Below, piece after piece: positions 8,676 to 18,094 of a stretch of DNA of 64,000 bases. Source of the DNA: Aequorivita sp. UBA3180 (GTDB lineage Bacteria > Bacteroidota > Bacteroidia > Flavobacteriales > Flavobacteriaceae); assembly GCA_002364215.1 (NCBI GenBank), contig DEXQ01000007.1:201260-265259 (forward strand), in the 5' to 3' direction. The stretch's first letter is position 1. Each line of letters starts with the position of its first letter. The notes beneath the pieces are model-generated. The model did not search any database. It was given only the letters and a program-made list of their open reading frames with translations, and had not been told where the DNA came from. Made by a program: the position numbers and the translations under genes.

Positions 8676-10988
8676 ATGAAAAAGACCATTATTCTTTTTG
8701 TGTTCCTTCTTATTGCCGTAGGACCTTCGGCTATGTCGCAGCTTAGTTTTGAGGCCCATGACGATTACGGACAGCTTTACGACATTTTATTTGATTCAAA
8801 TCAGGAAAACACCCTATATGCCAGAACAGTGGGAAACCATATTGTTAAATCGAGCGATAGTGGCGATACTTGGCAGATTCTTTATAGCGATCCTATGGTG
8901 CAGTATTGCACCTTAAGGGACCTTCGCCTTATCAATAACTCAGAAAGCCTGAGTTTTATAGTAAAGGCTGAAGGTACGGCCTATAATAAAGTTGTAGTAT
9001 TAAACCTTACCGATGGAACGGTGCAAAAGGAATATAATGTTCCAAATCCACAGGAATCCGATATTTTAATTGCGAGTTATGATATCTATAGTCCTAACAA
9101 CGATATTGCTCTTCTGCATACTACTTATACTATAAATTTCGGGTTTACGAATGAAGTGTTTTTAACTCTCGATGGCGGCGCCACTTGGAGAAGTATTTAT
9201 TTTAGTCCCGATTACAGGGATATATCAATAAACAATGTGGCTATTTCTCCCAATAACCCTGACAAACTATTTCTTATGAGAGGGGTTTCGCCGGGGAGCG
9301 ACATGGGGGGTCTGTTTGTCAGTGAGGATGGCGGTACCACCTGGGACGAAAAAATTCCAGGAAATACCTATAGTGCTATAGCATTCAACCCAGACAACAG
9401 CAATGATATTCTTTTAGGGACTTTTTATGGCTATGGTACCCACCAGGAGAATCTTTATCGCTCACAAGATGGTGGCGACACTTGGAACGTGGTCCCGTTA
9501 ACCTATACTAGTATGTCCAACGACAACATCAATTTTATTAAATTTAATCCTACAAACCCTGCCAATATTGTGGTATTGGAAGAAAATGAAATAATTGTAA
9601 CGCAGGACGATGGCCTTACCTGGGAGCATCAAGTTTATACTGCTATCGATCCTGAGGATTACTATTATGGATTGTCTGTTTCCTTCAATCCTTTTGAGGC
9701 CAACGATGTAATAATAACAACCGATTTTTACCCCTTCCGTTCGCTGGACGGGGGGATTACCCTTTCTAAACTTTCCAATCGTTTTGTAAATAGTACGGGT
9801 AGGATTGACGCCCATTTTGAATCGGGTGGGAATCATTTGTACTATGGTCTCAGAAATGGGTTTATCCATAAGGACTTGGATAGCAACTCCGAAACTGGAT
9901 ACCGCATGAGGCCCCTAAACAATACCTTTGGGGCAACCACCTTCCCGTATGCCGATGCGGAAGTGGAAGGAAGAATCTTTAACAGCAGTCGCTTTGGAAT
10001 GAATTCAGTATTGGAAATGAGTACGGACCATGGCGCCAATTATATATCCCTTTACAGCAGTATGATGTTCTTGAACATTTATACTCTGGCTACCGATCCT
10101 AGCAATACCGACCTAATTTGGTTTTCATTTGGAGAAATGGCCTATAAAGTTGACGTTACGGATGTTTCCATGCCGATTATAACCGAAGTAAACCTGCCGT
10201 CAACCAATCTGTTATATGGAATCATAATTGATCCAATGGATTCGGATAGGATAACCATTACCCAAGGTACCGCGGTCTATAGTTCTACGGATGGAGGGGC
10301 TACGTGGGAAAACACCTCCTCCGGCCTGGAAACCTTGGTTGAGGGGCAGGATATGATTTTAGATGCCAAAAGAAATCCGTTAGACCCAAACGAATATCTC
10401 TTAGCTACCACCAAGGGGATTTATCTTTCAACAAATAAAGGACAAAATTGGGTGCGGACTTTTGAGGAGTTTGTGGACAAAGTAGATTTTTCCAATATTA
10501 CTTCGGGTCATATAGTAGCTCGTAACCATTACTCCGATGGTTTTTTATATCCGCGGGCCAATTCTAGAATTATTTATTCAACCGATGCGGGTCAAAACTG
10601 GGAAGTTATTTCCGGGGAGGCGTTGGAGTATATCAATTCAAGTAGTTCCATAGTACGTTTTTATGAAGATAATGCCGATGTGTTTTATGGAACTTTTGAT
10701 ACGGGGTTGGTGCGCTATAATATTGATTTGAGCACCCTTGATGTGGCCCAATCCCAATTAAAGGATGCTATTGCCATCTACCCAAACCCTGCCAGCACTA
10801 ACTTATGGATTACCGCTGCAGACCTACAAATCCAGGATGTGAAAATTTATAACATCAAAGGACAGCTAGTAATTGAAGTATCGGAGAATATGGAACAAAT
10901 TGACATCTCCTCATTGACTAGTGGGGTTTATTTAATAAAAATAGAGACCGCCAAGCAGACATTTTTCAAGCGATTATTAAAAAAATAA
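8676..10988 (+). CDS. Secreted Asp-box (BNR/sortilin-like) beta-propeller protein, T9SS type A cargo, copy 2
   Basis: 770 residues with a signal peptide ending near AMSQ (~22). About ten Asp-box motifs can be seen (SSDSGDTW, TLDGGATW, SEDGGTTW, SQDGGDTW, TQDDGLTW, STDGGATW, STDAGQNW and others). The C-terminal type IX sorting domain runs from AIYPNPASTNLWI to FFKRLLKK. It is colinear with the proteins at 2628 and 14518 along its length. It is probably surface exposed; a binding or adhesive role is more likely than catalysis because only the structural Asp-box signature is visible. It is followed after 20 bp by an FG-GAP propeller gene, with which it probably forms an operon controlled by the regulator at 6939. 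Confidence 0.88.
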   Translation: MKKTIILFVFLLIAVGPSAMSQLSFEAHDDYGQLYDILFDSNQENTLYARTVGNHIVKSSDSGDTWQILYSDPMVQYCTLRDLRLINNSESLSFIVKAEGTAYNKVVVLNLTDGTVQKEYNVPNPQESDILIASYDIYSPNNDIALLHTTYTINFGFTNEVFLTLDGGATWRSIYFSPDYRDISINNVAISPNNPDKLFLMRGVSPGSDMGGLFVSEDGGTTWDEKIPGNTYSAIAFNPDNSNDILLGTFYGYGTHQENLYRSQDGGDTWNVVPLTYTSMSNDNINFIKFNPTNPANIVVLEENEIIVTQDDGLTWEHQVYTAIDPEDYYYGLSVSFNPFEANDVIITTDFYPFRSLDGGITLSKLSNRFVNSTGRIDAHFESGGNHLYYGLRNGFIHKDLDSNSETGYRMRPLNNTFGATTFPYADAEVEGRIFNSSRFGMNSVLEMSTDHGANYISLYSSMMFLNIYTLATDPSNTDLIWFSFGEMAYKVDVTDVSMPIITEVNLPSTNLLYGIIIDPMDSDRITITQGTAVYSSTDGGATWENTSSGLETLVEGQDMILDAKRNPLDPNEYLLATTKGIYLSTNKGQNWVRTFEEFVDKVDFSNITSGHIVARNHYSDGFLYPRANSRIIYSTDAGQNWEVISGEALEYINSSSSIVRFYEDNADVFYGTFDTGLVRYNIDLSTLDVAQSQLKDAIAIYPNPASTNLWITAADLQIQDVKIYNIKGQLVIEVSENMEQIDISSLTSGVYLIKIETAKQTFFKRLLKK

Positions 10989-11008
10989 GAACCTAAAAAT
11001 AAGAACAT

Positions 11009-12490
11009 ATGAAAGATTTAATCAAATCCATTCCCTTAACCATCATTGGATTGATGTGTATGGGAAACGTAGGCTTTGCCCAATTTACGCAAGAAGCTAA
11101 AATAGTAAGTGAAAATCGTGAGTCGCGTGCAGAATACGGCACTTCGGTGGCTATCCTCGACAGTTATGCTGTTGTTGGAACGTCCAGGGAGAATGTTGCT
11201 TCGGGGGCGGCATATATCTATCAAAAAGATACAAATGGCGAATGGTCCTACCTTCAAAGTTTTACTGCCCCGGATCCCAATATGGGGGCCGAATACGGAG
11301 GTGGGGCGAAACTGACCCACGATCTTATGGTTATTGCCGCGGGCAGGGCGGACGTTGCCGGCTTGGAACGGGCTGGAGCCTTATATGTTTATCAACGCAA
11401 TGGCTCTTCCTGGGAATATGACACTAAACTTATAGCCAGCGATTTTAGCGCAGATGCAAAGATGGGTATGAACCCTACTTCGCTCGATATGGAGGGTGCT
11501 ACCATTGTAGTAGGGGCGCCAGGAGAAACCTCATGGACTGGTAGCGTGTATGTATTTGAAAAATCTGGCGGAAATTGGAGCGAGGTCCAGAAAATATTGA
11601 GTCCAAATCCACAGCAAAATGATATTTTTGGAATAGGGGTATCCTTAGATGGGGATTATATGGTGATAGGCGCCAGTGAGGAAGACAATACCAAGGGAGC
11701 AGCCCATATATACCTGAGGAATAGCAGTGGGGTGTGGGAGCACCAGCAGCGAATAACTGCCTCTGACGCCATGGGGCAAGCTTATTTCGGTACTTCAGTA
11801 GCTATATCCAATACAAGTATCGCAATAGGTGCCTACGGGCACGCCGGGGGCGCGGGCGCAACCTATATTTTTGAGGATGACGGGTCGGGCAACTGGATAG
11901 AAACCCAGAAAATCACCGCTTCTACGCCCTCCATTGAGGCTAATTTTGGGTGGAATTGTTTGCTTCAGGACAATCATCTAATTGTTAGCGCTCCTCACCC
12001 TTATGGTGTGGAAAAAGGAGAGGTTTATGTATATGAAAGGGTTGGTGGTTCATTTACCGAAATTCAAAAGGTGGAAAGTCTAGACCTCGCCCCCGAGGAT
12101 TTTTATGGATGGAATATCGAGATGGATTCAAATCAATTGATTATAGGCGCGCCGTGGGAAGATGAGGATGCAAATGGAGGAGACCCTGTGGATCGTGCAG
12201 GCTCCGCATATATTTTTAAAAACCCCTTATTGGCCCTTAATGACTTTCAGGACAATACGGAATTCCGCATATATCCCGTTCCAACCAGTAGGAACTTAAC
12301 TATAGAAGCAAGTGGTACTATAAATAACCTAAGCCTTGTAAACCAATTGGGAGCTGTACTTATGGAAAAAAAGGTTATAGCCGCAACGCAGCATACACTT
12401 GATCTTTCCCAATATGCACGAGGAATCTATTTCTTGAACATTGGAATGGACAACGGTCAAACGGTAGTGAAAAAGATTGCTGTAGAATAA
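11009..12490 (+). CDS. Secreted FG-GAP repeat (integrin-alpha-like) propeller protein with T9SS type A tail
   Basis: 493 residues with a signal peptide (to about GFAQ, residue 25). Repeats of FG-GAP type alternate phrases such as YGTSVAILDSYAVVGTS, FGIGVSLDGDYMVIGAS, FGTSVAISNTSIAIGAY and YGWNIEMDSNQLIIGAP with blocks of the type GAAYIYQK. This is the repeat of integrin-alpha-like seven-bladed propellers. A type IX sorting domain ends the protein (FRIYPVPTSRNLTIEAS to TVVKKIAVE). It lies 20 bp downstream of the Asp-box gene and is probably co-transcribed; only this module of the three has it. The function is unknown; surface adhesion is an inference. Confidence 0.85.
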   Translation: MKDLIKSIPLTIIGLMCMGNVGFAQFTQEAKIVSENRESRAEYGTSVAILDSYAVVGTSRENVASGAAYIYQKDTNGEWSYLQSFTAPDPNMGAEYGGGAKLTHDLMVIAAGRADVAGLERAGALYVYQRNGSSWEYDTKLIASDFSADAKMGMNPTSLDMEGATIVVGAPGETSWTGSVYVFEKSGGNWSEVQKILSPNPQQNDIFGIGVSLDGDYMVIGASEEDNTKGAAHIYLRNSSGVWEHQQRITASDAMGQAYFGTSVAISNTSIAIGAYGHAGGAGATYIFEDDGSGNWIETQKITASTPSIEANFGWNCLLQDNHLIVSAPHPYGVEKGEVYVYERVGGSFTEIQKVESLDLAPEDFYGWNIEMDSNQLIIGAPWEDEDANGGDPVDRAGSAYIFKNPLLALNDFQDNTEFRIYPVPTSRNLTIEASGTINNLSLVNQLGAVLMEKKVIAATQHTLDLSQYARGIYFLNIGMDNGQTVVKKIAVE

Positions 12491-12516
12491 ATTGAAATTT
12501 TTTCCTAGGATTGTTA

Positions 12517-12551
12517 CCCCTTAAGAATTTTCTTGAGGGGTTTTGTTTTCC
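12517..12551 (+). terminator. Rho-independent terminator after module 2
   Basis: CCCCTTAAGAA pairs with TTCTTGAGGGG (one G-T pair) around a short loop and is followed by TTTTGTTTT. It sits 26 bp after the FG-GAP gene and ends the 8676-12490 operon. The rest of the gap to 12772 shows nothing further. Confidence 0.85.
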
Positions 12552-12772
12552 ATCCTTTATTGGCGCATTTTCATTTCATCTAGGGAGGGCCAGTTGTCCT
12601 TAATTGGATTATGAGCAACTGTATGTAGCAAATATTACCACTTTTTTACCTGGAAAAAAAGGAAACAATCCGGAACCACATTCCATACTTCGGCATCGTT
12701 TTTTTGCTAATTCCCATTCAATAATTATGTCTTTTTTCGGATATAAGTTAACTTCACAACCTTTTTAGGTTT

Positions 12773-14410
12773 ATGAAAGTAATCTCTATATTCTTATTTC
12801 TCCTTTTCGGCCCTTTTTTGCTGGCCCAGAGTACAGCAGAATTGGACAGTCTTTTGCTGCAGGGAATAAATGCGAGAAGTAATAAGGAATATTCCCGCTC
12901 GCTGGAATTATTGACCAAAGTACGCACGGTTGCCGAAGAAAACCAATGGCATAAGCAGCAGTTTTTGGCTATCAACAACATAGGGGCCAATTATTATTCC
13001 ATGTTGGATTACGGAGAGGCACTGGACAACTATCTGGAGGCCTATACCATAGCCTTAAAATACTTGGATGGAAATGAAGAGATGATTGTGCTTAACAACA
13101 TTGCAATTCTCTATAGTAAGGAAGGCGACTTCCAAAAGGCAGAAGAGTATTTCTCCAAGGCCTATGTATTGGCCAAAGAACATAAGGAAAAAGTGAAAAT
13201 TGGGTTATATGCCGTGAATCTTGGGATCGTATCCAATCAACAGGATAAAATAGAGCAGGCCGCTACCTATTTGGCAGAGGCAAAGGAAATGCTGAAAGAG
13301 GAGCCTTCCCTGGCTATTTTGGTAGAAATAGCCTTGGCCGAGAACCATTACAAACGGGGAGAGCTCCCCGCTGCAAAAGCCCTGGCAGAAAAAATACTGC
13401 CAGAATTGGATGCCATTGCCTTTAGTGAAGAGCGGATTTCCATATTGGTATTGCTTTCCAATATTGCGGCAGATATGGGAGACATAAGTCAGGCCATTGA
13501 ATATGCACAGGCTGCACTAAAGGCTGCTGTAAATCCTGAACATCAAATAAGCGCTTATGGGCAATTGGCTGAGGTATATATTAAAAATGGAGCATACGAT
13601 AAGGCCCTAACAGCAAAGGATTCCATTATTTCCCTCACCGAATCGCTAAACCAACTGAAAAATGGCCGATTGTTTGAAACCAACCGGGTAAAGTTTGAAA
13701 TTGCCGATTATAGAAGAGAATTGCAACAGAGCCGGGAACTGCGGCAAAAGGAACGCACAACCCTATACAGCCTTTTGGGTATTTTCTTTTTGTGTATTTT
13801 GCTAATTGCCTGGGCCTTGTACAACAGCTATATAAAAAATAAGCAGCGAAAAAGATTGCATCAACAGAATAGGGAATTTATAGAATTGGAACTTCAGAAA
13901 AAAGAAAGTGACAACCTCCTGCTCGAAAAGCAATTGCACGCCAAGGAGGCGGTAGCTATGCTGGAGCAGGAACGCCTAAAGAATGAAATAGAAAATAGAA
14001 ATAGGAAGTTAGCGGCAAAGGCCCTTCAAATTTCGGGGCGCAATGAATTGATAAAGGAGGTTATCAACAGCTTGACCCACCAATCTGAAGTTGCGCGCAA
14101 TGCATTTTTATCCACTAAAATAAAGGAACTTAAAAAACTGCTCAAAAACGACTCGGAATGGGCAAGCTTTCTCACCCATTTTGAAGAGGTGAACCACGGA
14201 TGGCTTACAAAGCTTCGCAATAACCACCCTGAATTGACGGCCAATGATATTCGATATCTAAGTTATCTATATATGGATCTTACTACCAAGGAAATAGCCT
14301 CCCTCTTTAATATAACCGTCGAGGCCACCCGCAAGCGGAAAGAGCGAATTAGCAATAAAATTGGGCTGGAAGATAGCGCTGCCTTATATCCTTATATTAC
14401 AACACTTTAA
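12773..14410 (+). CDS. Membrane-tethered TPR/LuxR-like HTH regulator, module 3
   Basis: A 545-residue third paralog. It has a signal peptide (1-18, SIFLFLLFGPFLLAQ), TPR-like helices (~20-300, including NNIGANYYSMLDYGEALDNY), a transmembrane segment (~330-350, LLGIFFLCILLIAWALY), a coiled coil (~352-425) and a GerE-like HTH (~490-535, KEIASLFNITVEATRKRKERI). The recognition region RKRKERI is the same as in the other two copies, implying similar target sites. It lies 107 bp upstream of the third propeller gene. There are no frameshifts and the length is normal, so all three copies look functional. Confidence 0.86.
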   Translation: MKVISIFLFLLFGPFLLAQSTAELDSLLLQGINARSNKEYSRSLELLTKVRTVAEENQWHKQQFLAINNIGANYYSMLDYGEALDNYLEAYTIALKYLDGNEEMIVLNNIAILYSKEGDFQKAEEYFSKAYVLAKEHKEKVKIGLYAVNLGIVSNQQDKIEQAATYLAEAKEMLKEEPSLAILVEIALAENHYKRGELPAAKALAEKILPELDAIAFSEERISILVLLSNIAADMGDISQAIEYAQAALKAAVNPEHQISAYGQLAEVYIKNGAYDKALTAKDSIISLTESLNQLKNGRLFETNRVKFEIADYRRELQQSRELRQKERTTLYSLLGIFFLCILLIAWALYNSYIKNKQRKRLHQQNREFIELELQKKESDNLLLEKQLHAKEAVAMLEQERLKNEIENRNRKLAAKALQISGRNELIKEVINSLTHQSEVARNAFLSTKIKELKKLLKNDSEWASFLTHFEEVNHGWLTKLRNNHPELTANDIRYLSYLYMDLTTKEIASLFNITVEATRKRKERISNKIGLEDSAALYPYITTL

Positions 14411-14417
14411 TAGGGGA

Positions 14418-14444
14418 TGTCACGCTTTTTCTAAAAGCCGTCGC
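14418..14444 (+). promoter_or_regulatory. Candidate operator: TGTC-type repeat behind regulator 3
   Basis: TGTCAC (14418-14423) and CGTCGC (14439-14444) are 21 bp apart, beginning 8 bp after the regulator stop and 100 bp before the propeller start. This matches the layout in the other two modules; the second half-site is the least conserved of the set. Confidence 0.45.
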
Positions 14445-14517
14445 ACTAATTAGGATGAATTTTTAGGGCTATTGAAGATAATTCCTGAATATTGGGTTCC
14501 ACTAAAAATTTTTAAAT

Positions 14518-16821
14518 ATGAAAAAATTTACCCTTCTCTTTGTTGTAATATTTATTTTTCAATCTGCCCTATACGCCCAGTTTGAGGTGACGGGTTCGGA
14601 TGATTTCGGGCGGCTGTTTGATGTTACCTATGATGCCAACGTACCCAATAAGGTGTATGCCTTAACTCTTGGAAACCACATAGTAGTTTCTGAGGATAAT
14701 GGCGCCAGCTGGGATATTTTATATTCCCTTTTCATTGGACAGGGAGCGAGCATCCGCGATTTAAAACTCTCGCCAGATGGTACGGCCCTCACCTTTTCGG
14801 CATATTTGCCGAATAGCAGTTTAAATGAAATAAGAATATACGATATTGCCACCGCGGCCATTGTAAAATCCTTCCCATTGCCAAACCGGATGGATAGCGC
14901 CTATGTTACTTCATACGATTTTTACGACGGCGATACCGATATCTTATTGGTCGATACCAACTTTCCAGTAGGAATGAGTACTGAGGGGAAGACTTTTTAC
15001 ACGGCCGATGGAGGGAATAATTGGAATATGATCTACTACACCAATGACCATGACACCGTATTCTTAAACGACGTAGCCATAAGCCCAAACAATCCCGATA
15101 AAATTTTTCTCACCCGTGGCAATGGCAGTACCGGGGTGGACGGGGGTCTCTTTGTGTCTGAGGATGCGGGGCAGACATGGGAAGAGAAACTTCCTGGAAT
15201 CATTTTGGATCCCATAAGTTTTGACCCCGCAAACCATCAACATGTTCTGATGGGTACGGGCATCAGTTTTGGAGGTACCGTTGAAAACCTGTATAAATCC
15301 ATTGATGGTGGCGAAAATTTTAATATTGTTCCTATCACTTGGACAGCTGGAATTTTGGATTGCATCAACGTAATACGTTTTAATGAGAACAACCCCTCAC
15401 AAATCATAGTATTGGAAGAAAATGAAATTGCAATTTCGGAAGATGGGGGCATTACTTGGGAAAACTTTGTTTATCCGGATGATGACCCGCAGAGTTACTA
15501 TTATGGGCTGCAGGCGAGTTACAATCCGCAAAATTCTGAGGAAATTTTTATCAGTGCCAACTATGTTCCCTTATTCTCTTCCGATGGCGGCGAAACCCTG
15601 AGTTGGTCCAAAAGCCCCTATTTTGTTAGTACGGGAAATATAGATATGTATTTAAATGGTGCGAATGCCAATCTATATTACGGCGTTCAATTCGGCTACG
15701 TGCATCGCGACCTCAATACCGGTACCGATACGCCTTATGATATTGTACCCTTGAATATTTTCTCAAACACTCCTGGCCAAACGCAATATGCAGATAAGGT
15801 TACGCCAAATCGTGTTTACACCTTTTCCTCCAGTTTTATGGGGTCTAGCCTTAGAATGAGCAACGACAATGGTGCTACCGAAAGCGAATTGTTGATGATT
15901 TTCGCCAATAGACTGACTGCCGTAGCAACCTTCCCAAATGCTCCCCAGACTATTTTGGCAGCCTTCGGAGGCTTCGAACCGAGTGAAACCCAGTTAAAGA
16001 GAATAGATTTTAGCGACATTAACAATATTTCGGTAACCGATATCACTTTACCCAGTCTTGATTACATCCATGAAATACTTATTGATGCTACAGGAAAAAT
16101 TATAATGCCGGTTGGTATAGAAGTGTATTCCTCGATGGATGGTGGCGCCACTTGGACCAACAATAGCAGTGGCCTAGATGTTTTGGGTGCCAATGACCTC
16201 ATTTTTGACCTGCAAAGAGATCCGTTGGATAATAACCGAATGGCCTTGGCAAGCTCAAAAGGCATTTTTATATCAGAGGATGGAGCTGAAAACTGGATGC
16301 GAAAAACCACTTCCCTGGTTTTTAATGTAGCCTTTTCAACCGAAACGGAAGGGGCGATGATGGCTTCCACATACAGTTCGGAATTTTCTGAATTTACACT
16401 CCATTACTCTACCGATGGAGGAGAAACGTGGGCGTCCATCAATAATGAACAATTGTTGGGTATAGGCTCGGGTTCCTCCGCCTATCTGTTTGGCGAAAAT
16501 TCCGTGACAGCCTTCATCGGTTCCTTTGACCTTGGTCTGGTAGAATATACAGTAGATTTGAATGTTGCCGGAATCCCAGATTTTGGAAATGGCGATAAGG
16601 AAATAGCCATTTATCCCAACCCTGCCTCTAAGGTATTGAATATCAGTCTAAAAAACTCAAGGGTGAACCGAGTAACCCTTTATACGCTATTGGGCGCCAA
16701 GGTATTGGATAGTGAAGATACTTCCAGTGTAGATATTTCAAACTTGGCTGTGGGCACATATTTGGTGCGCGTATTGGATAGCAACAGAAAATTATTCTTT
16801 AAAAAAATCGTGAAACAATAG
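14518..16821 (+). CDS. Secreted Asp-box (BNR/sortilin-like) beta-propeller protein, T9SS type A cargo, copy 3
   Basis: 767 residues with a signal peptide (to ALYAQ, ~21). It carries about ten Asp-box-like motifs (SEDNGASW, TADGGNNW, SEDAGQTW, SIDGGENF, SEDGGITW, SMDGGATW, STDGGETW and others) and a type IX sorting domain (AIYPNPASKVLNISL to LFFKKIVKQ). It is a clear full-length paralog of the proteins at 2628 and 8676, including the shared VLEENEI phrase. Divergence is spread along the protein rather than confined to one region, so the duplications are not recent. It is probably a cell-surface binding protein controlled by the regulator at 12773. Confidence 0.88.
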   Translation: MKKFTLLFVVIFIFQSALYAQFEVTGSDDFGRLFDVTYDANVPNKVYALTLGNHIVVSEDNGASWDILYSLFIGQGASIRDLKLSPDGTALTFSAYLPNSSLNEIRIYDIATAAIVKSFPLPNRMDSAYVTSYDFYDGDTDILLVDTNFPVGMSTEGKTFYTADGGNNWNMIYYTNDHDTVFLNDVAISPNNPDKIFLTRGNGSTGVDGGLFVSEDAGQTWEEKLPGIILDPISFDPANHQHVLMGTGISFGGTVENLYKSIDGGENFNIVPITWTAGILDCINVIRFNENNPSQIIVLEENEIAISEDGGITWENFVYPDDDPQSYYYGLQASYNPQNSEEIFISANYVPLFSSDGGETLSWSKSPYFVSTGNIDMYLNGANANLYYGVQFGYVHRDLNTGTDTPYDIVPLNIFSNTPGQTQYADKVTPNRVYTFSSSFMGSSLRMSNDNGATESELLMIFANRLTAVATFPNAPQTILAAFGGFEPSETQLKRIDFSDINNISVTDITLPSLDYIHEILIDATGKIIMPVGIEVYSSMDGGATWTNNSSGLDVLGANDLIFDLQRDPLDNNRMALASSKGIFISEDGAENWMRKTTSLVFNVAFSTETEGAMMASTYSSEFSEFTLHYSTDGGETWASINNEQLLGIGSGSSAYLFGENSVTAFIGSFDLGLVEYTVDLNVAGIPDFGNGDKEIAIYPNPASKVLNISLKNSRVNRVTLYTLLGAKVLDSEDTSSVDISNLAVGTYLVRVLDSNRKLFFKKIVKQ

Positions 16822-16849
16822 GCATTAAAATTTTATGATGTCGTGAAGG

Positions 16850-16880
16850 AGCTCCCGGGAATTTATTTTTGGGAGCTTTT
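16850..16880 (+). terminator. Terminator after module 3
   Basis: AGCTCCC (16850-16856) pairs with GGGAGCT (16871-16877), followed by TTTT. It lies 28 bp after the third propeller gene. Confidence 0.7.
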
Positions 16881-16901
16881 GGCGCACTCAAAATCCTCCT
16901 T

Positions 16902-16945
16902 ATGCCAAAGCTATAGCAAAGCCATAGCAAAGCCATAGCAAAGTC
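16902..16945. repeat. 11-bp tandem repeat, four units
   Basis: Four consecutive 11-bp units: ATGCCAAAGCT, then ATAGCAAAGCC twice, then ATAGCAAAGTC. It lies just past the terminator in a noncoding stretch. Twelve-bp-scale short repeats like this often vary in copy number; no function is evident. Confidence 0.8.
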
Positions 16946-17334
16946 ATTAAAATGTAAGAAAATAGCCGTTTTTTCCTACAAAATGCAAGTCCCTGCTTTC
17001 CCCCTTGGGAACTACTGGGGTAAAATCTCAGGCCTGCCAACCATCCAAATTGTGTTTCATCGCTTTAATTAACAAGGCTTTTTGCGCTTCCATACACATT
17101 TTTAAAACCATTCTATCCCGCATCCCACTTCCAATTTTTCATCTATTTCCGTTCTTAAATCGCCCAAAAATTCCTCATCCATAAAAACCCCAAAAAATAG
17201 TAAGCCCTCTTTTCCCAGTATTTCCAGCCTTTCCCAATCTTTCTAAAAATAAATCGTACCCCATATACACCCCACTTGTGAATAATCGCTTTTCCCACAT
17301 CCCATCTTTGCAGCTCACTTTAAATCTTTTTATT
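16946..17334. other. Noncoding stretch ahead of the 17335 cassette
   Basis: About 390 bp without a convincing gene. The plus strand is pyrimidine-rich near 17190-17330. A minus-strand reading from 17182 gives only 26 codons. It must hold the promoter of the following cassette, but no clear -33/-7 pair was found. Confidence 0.5.
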
Positions 17335-18090
17335 ATGGCTAAACAAACTGGAATTATCAAATTAAAAGGTACTATCGATGATATCGCCTTTTACAAAACC
17401 GCAGACGGTCATCTTGCCCGAGCTAAGGGAGGAGTTGACCGCGACAAGATCCTTCACAGTGCTGCATTTGCACGCACCCGTGAAAACATCTCCGAATTCG
17501 GTCGGGCAGGCCAGGGGGGCAAATTGATCCGCACCGCCCTGCGCTCCCTGATGCAAAAGGCTAAGGACCGCCGTGTGGTAAGTAGGCTCACCACCCTCTT
17601 ACTGGCTATCATTAAAACCGATGCCGTAAACTCCCGTGGCAATCGTACCCTTTCGGAAGGCAACCTGGCAATGCTCGAGGACTTCGATTTTAACATTAAT
17701 GGAAAACTGGGCACCACCTTCTTCGGCCAGTTTATCCCAAGTTTTGATCGGGTTTCGGGCGATGCCACCATTGCCGTCGATGCCTTTACCGCCACTGAGC
17801 AAATTGGCGCTCCATCGGGTACTACCCACTTTAAATTGGCAATGGGCGTCGCTGAGTTGGATTTCCCAAACAAAACCTTTTCCTTCAGTGAGATGCACAT
17901 GGGTATCCTGCCCTACGACAACTCGGCTGTAGCAGCGGCTAACCTTACTGCTTCGGTAAACCCCAATTCAACCCTGCCGGTAGTAGTCGTTATGGGTATC
18001 GAGTTTTACCAAGAGGTGAACGGCGAGTACTATTCCCTAAAGAATGGAGCCTTCAACGCCCTGAATGTGGTAAATGTTGACAAGGTGTAA
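17335..18090 (+). CDS. Conserved Bacteroidota protein of unknown function, first gene of cassette
   Basis: 251 residues from the ATG at 17335, which sits in front of MAKQTGIIKLKGTIDDIAFY; the upstream in-frame extension is not protein-like. No signal peptide or membrane segment. The N-terminal phrase KLKGTIDDIAFYKTADGHLAR and the following ARTRENISEFGRAGQGGKLIRTALR resemble a family I recall as widespread and uncharacterised in Bacteroidota, often next to DUF5675 genes. The C-terminal half is beta-rich by eye. Base composition here is visibly more GC-rich than the neighbouring genes. It is followed after 4 bp by the DUF5675 gene, so an operon is likely. No function can be assigned; a phage-derived structural or secreted origin is only a guess. 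Confidence 0.8.
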   Translation: MAKQTGIIKLKGTIDDIAFYKTADGHLARAKGGVDRDKILHSAAFARTRENISEFGRAGQGGKLIRTALRSLMQKAKDRRVVSRLTTLLLAIIKTDAVNSRGNRTLSEGNLAMLEDFDFNINGKLGTTFFGQFIPSFDRVSGDATIAVDAFTATEQIGAPSGTTHFKLAMGVAELDFPNKTFSFSEMHMGILPYDNSAVAAANLTASVNPNSTLPVVVVMGIEFYQEVNGEYYSLKNGAFNALNVVNVDKV

Positions 18091-18094
18091 GTAA

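Noticed and set aside
17028..17182. Apparent small minus-strand gene with protein-like phrases (MDEEFLGDLRTEIDEK and, later, EAQKALLIKAMKHNLDGWQA)
   Set aside because: The two pieces are in different frames; the first stops after 26 codons. Without homologs it cannot be called a gene or a broken gene.
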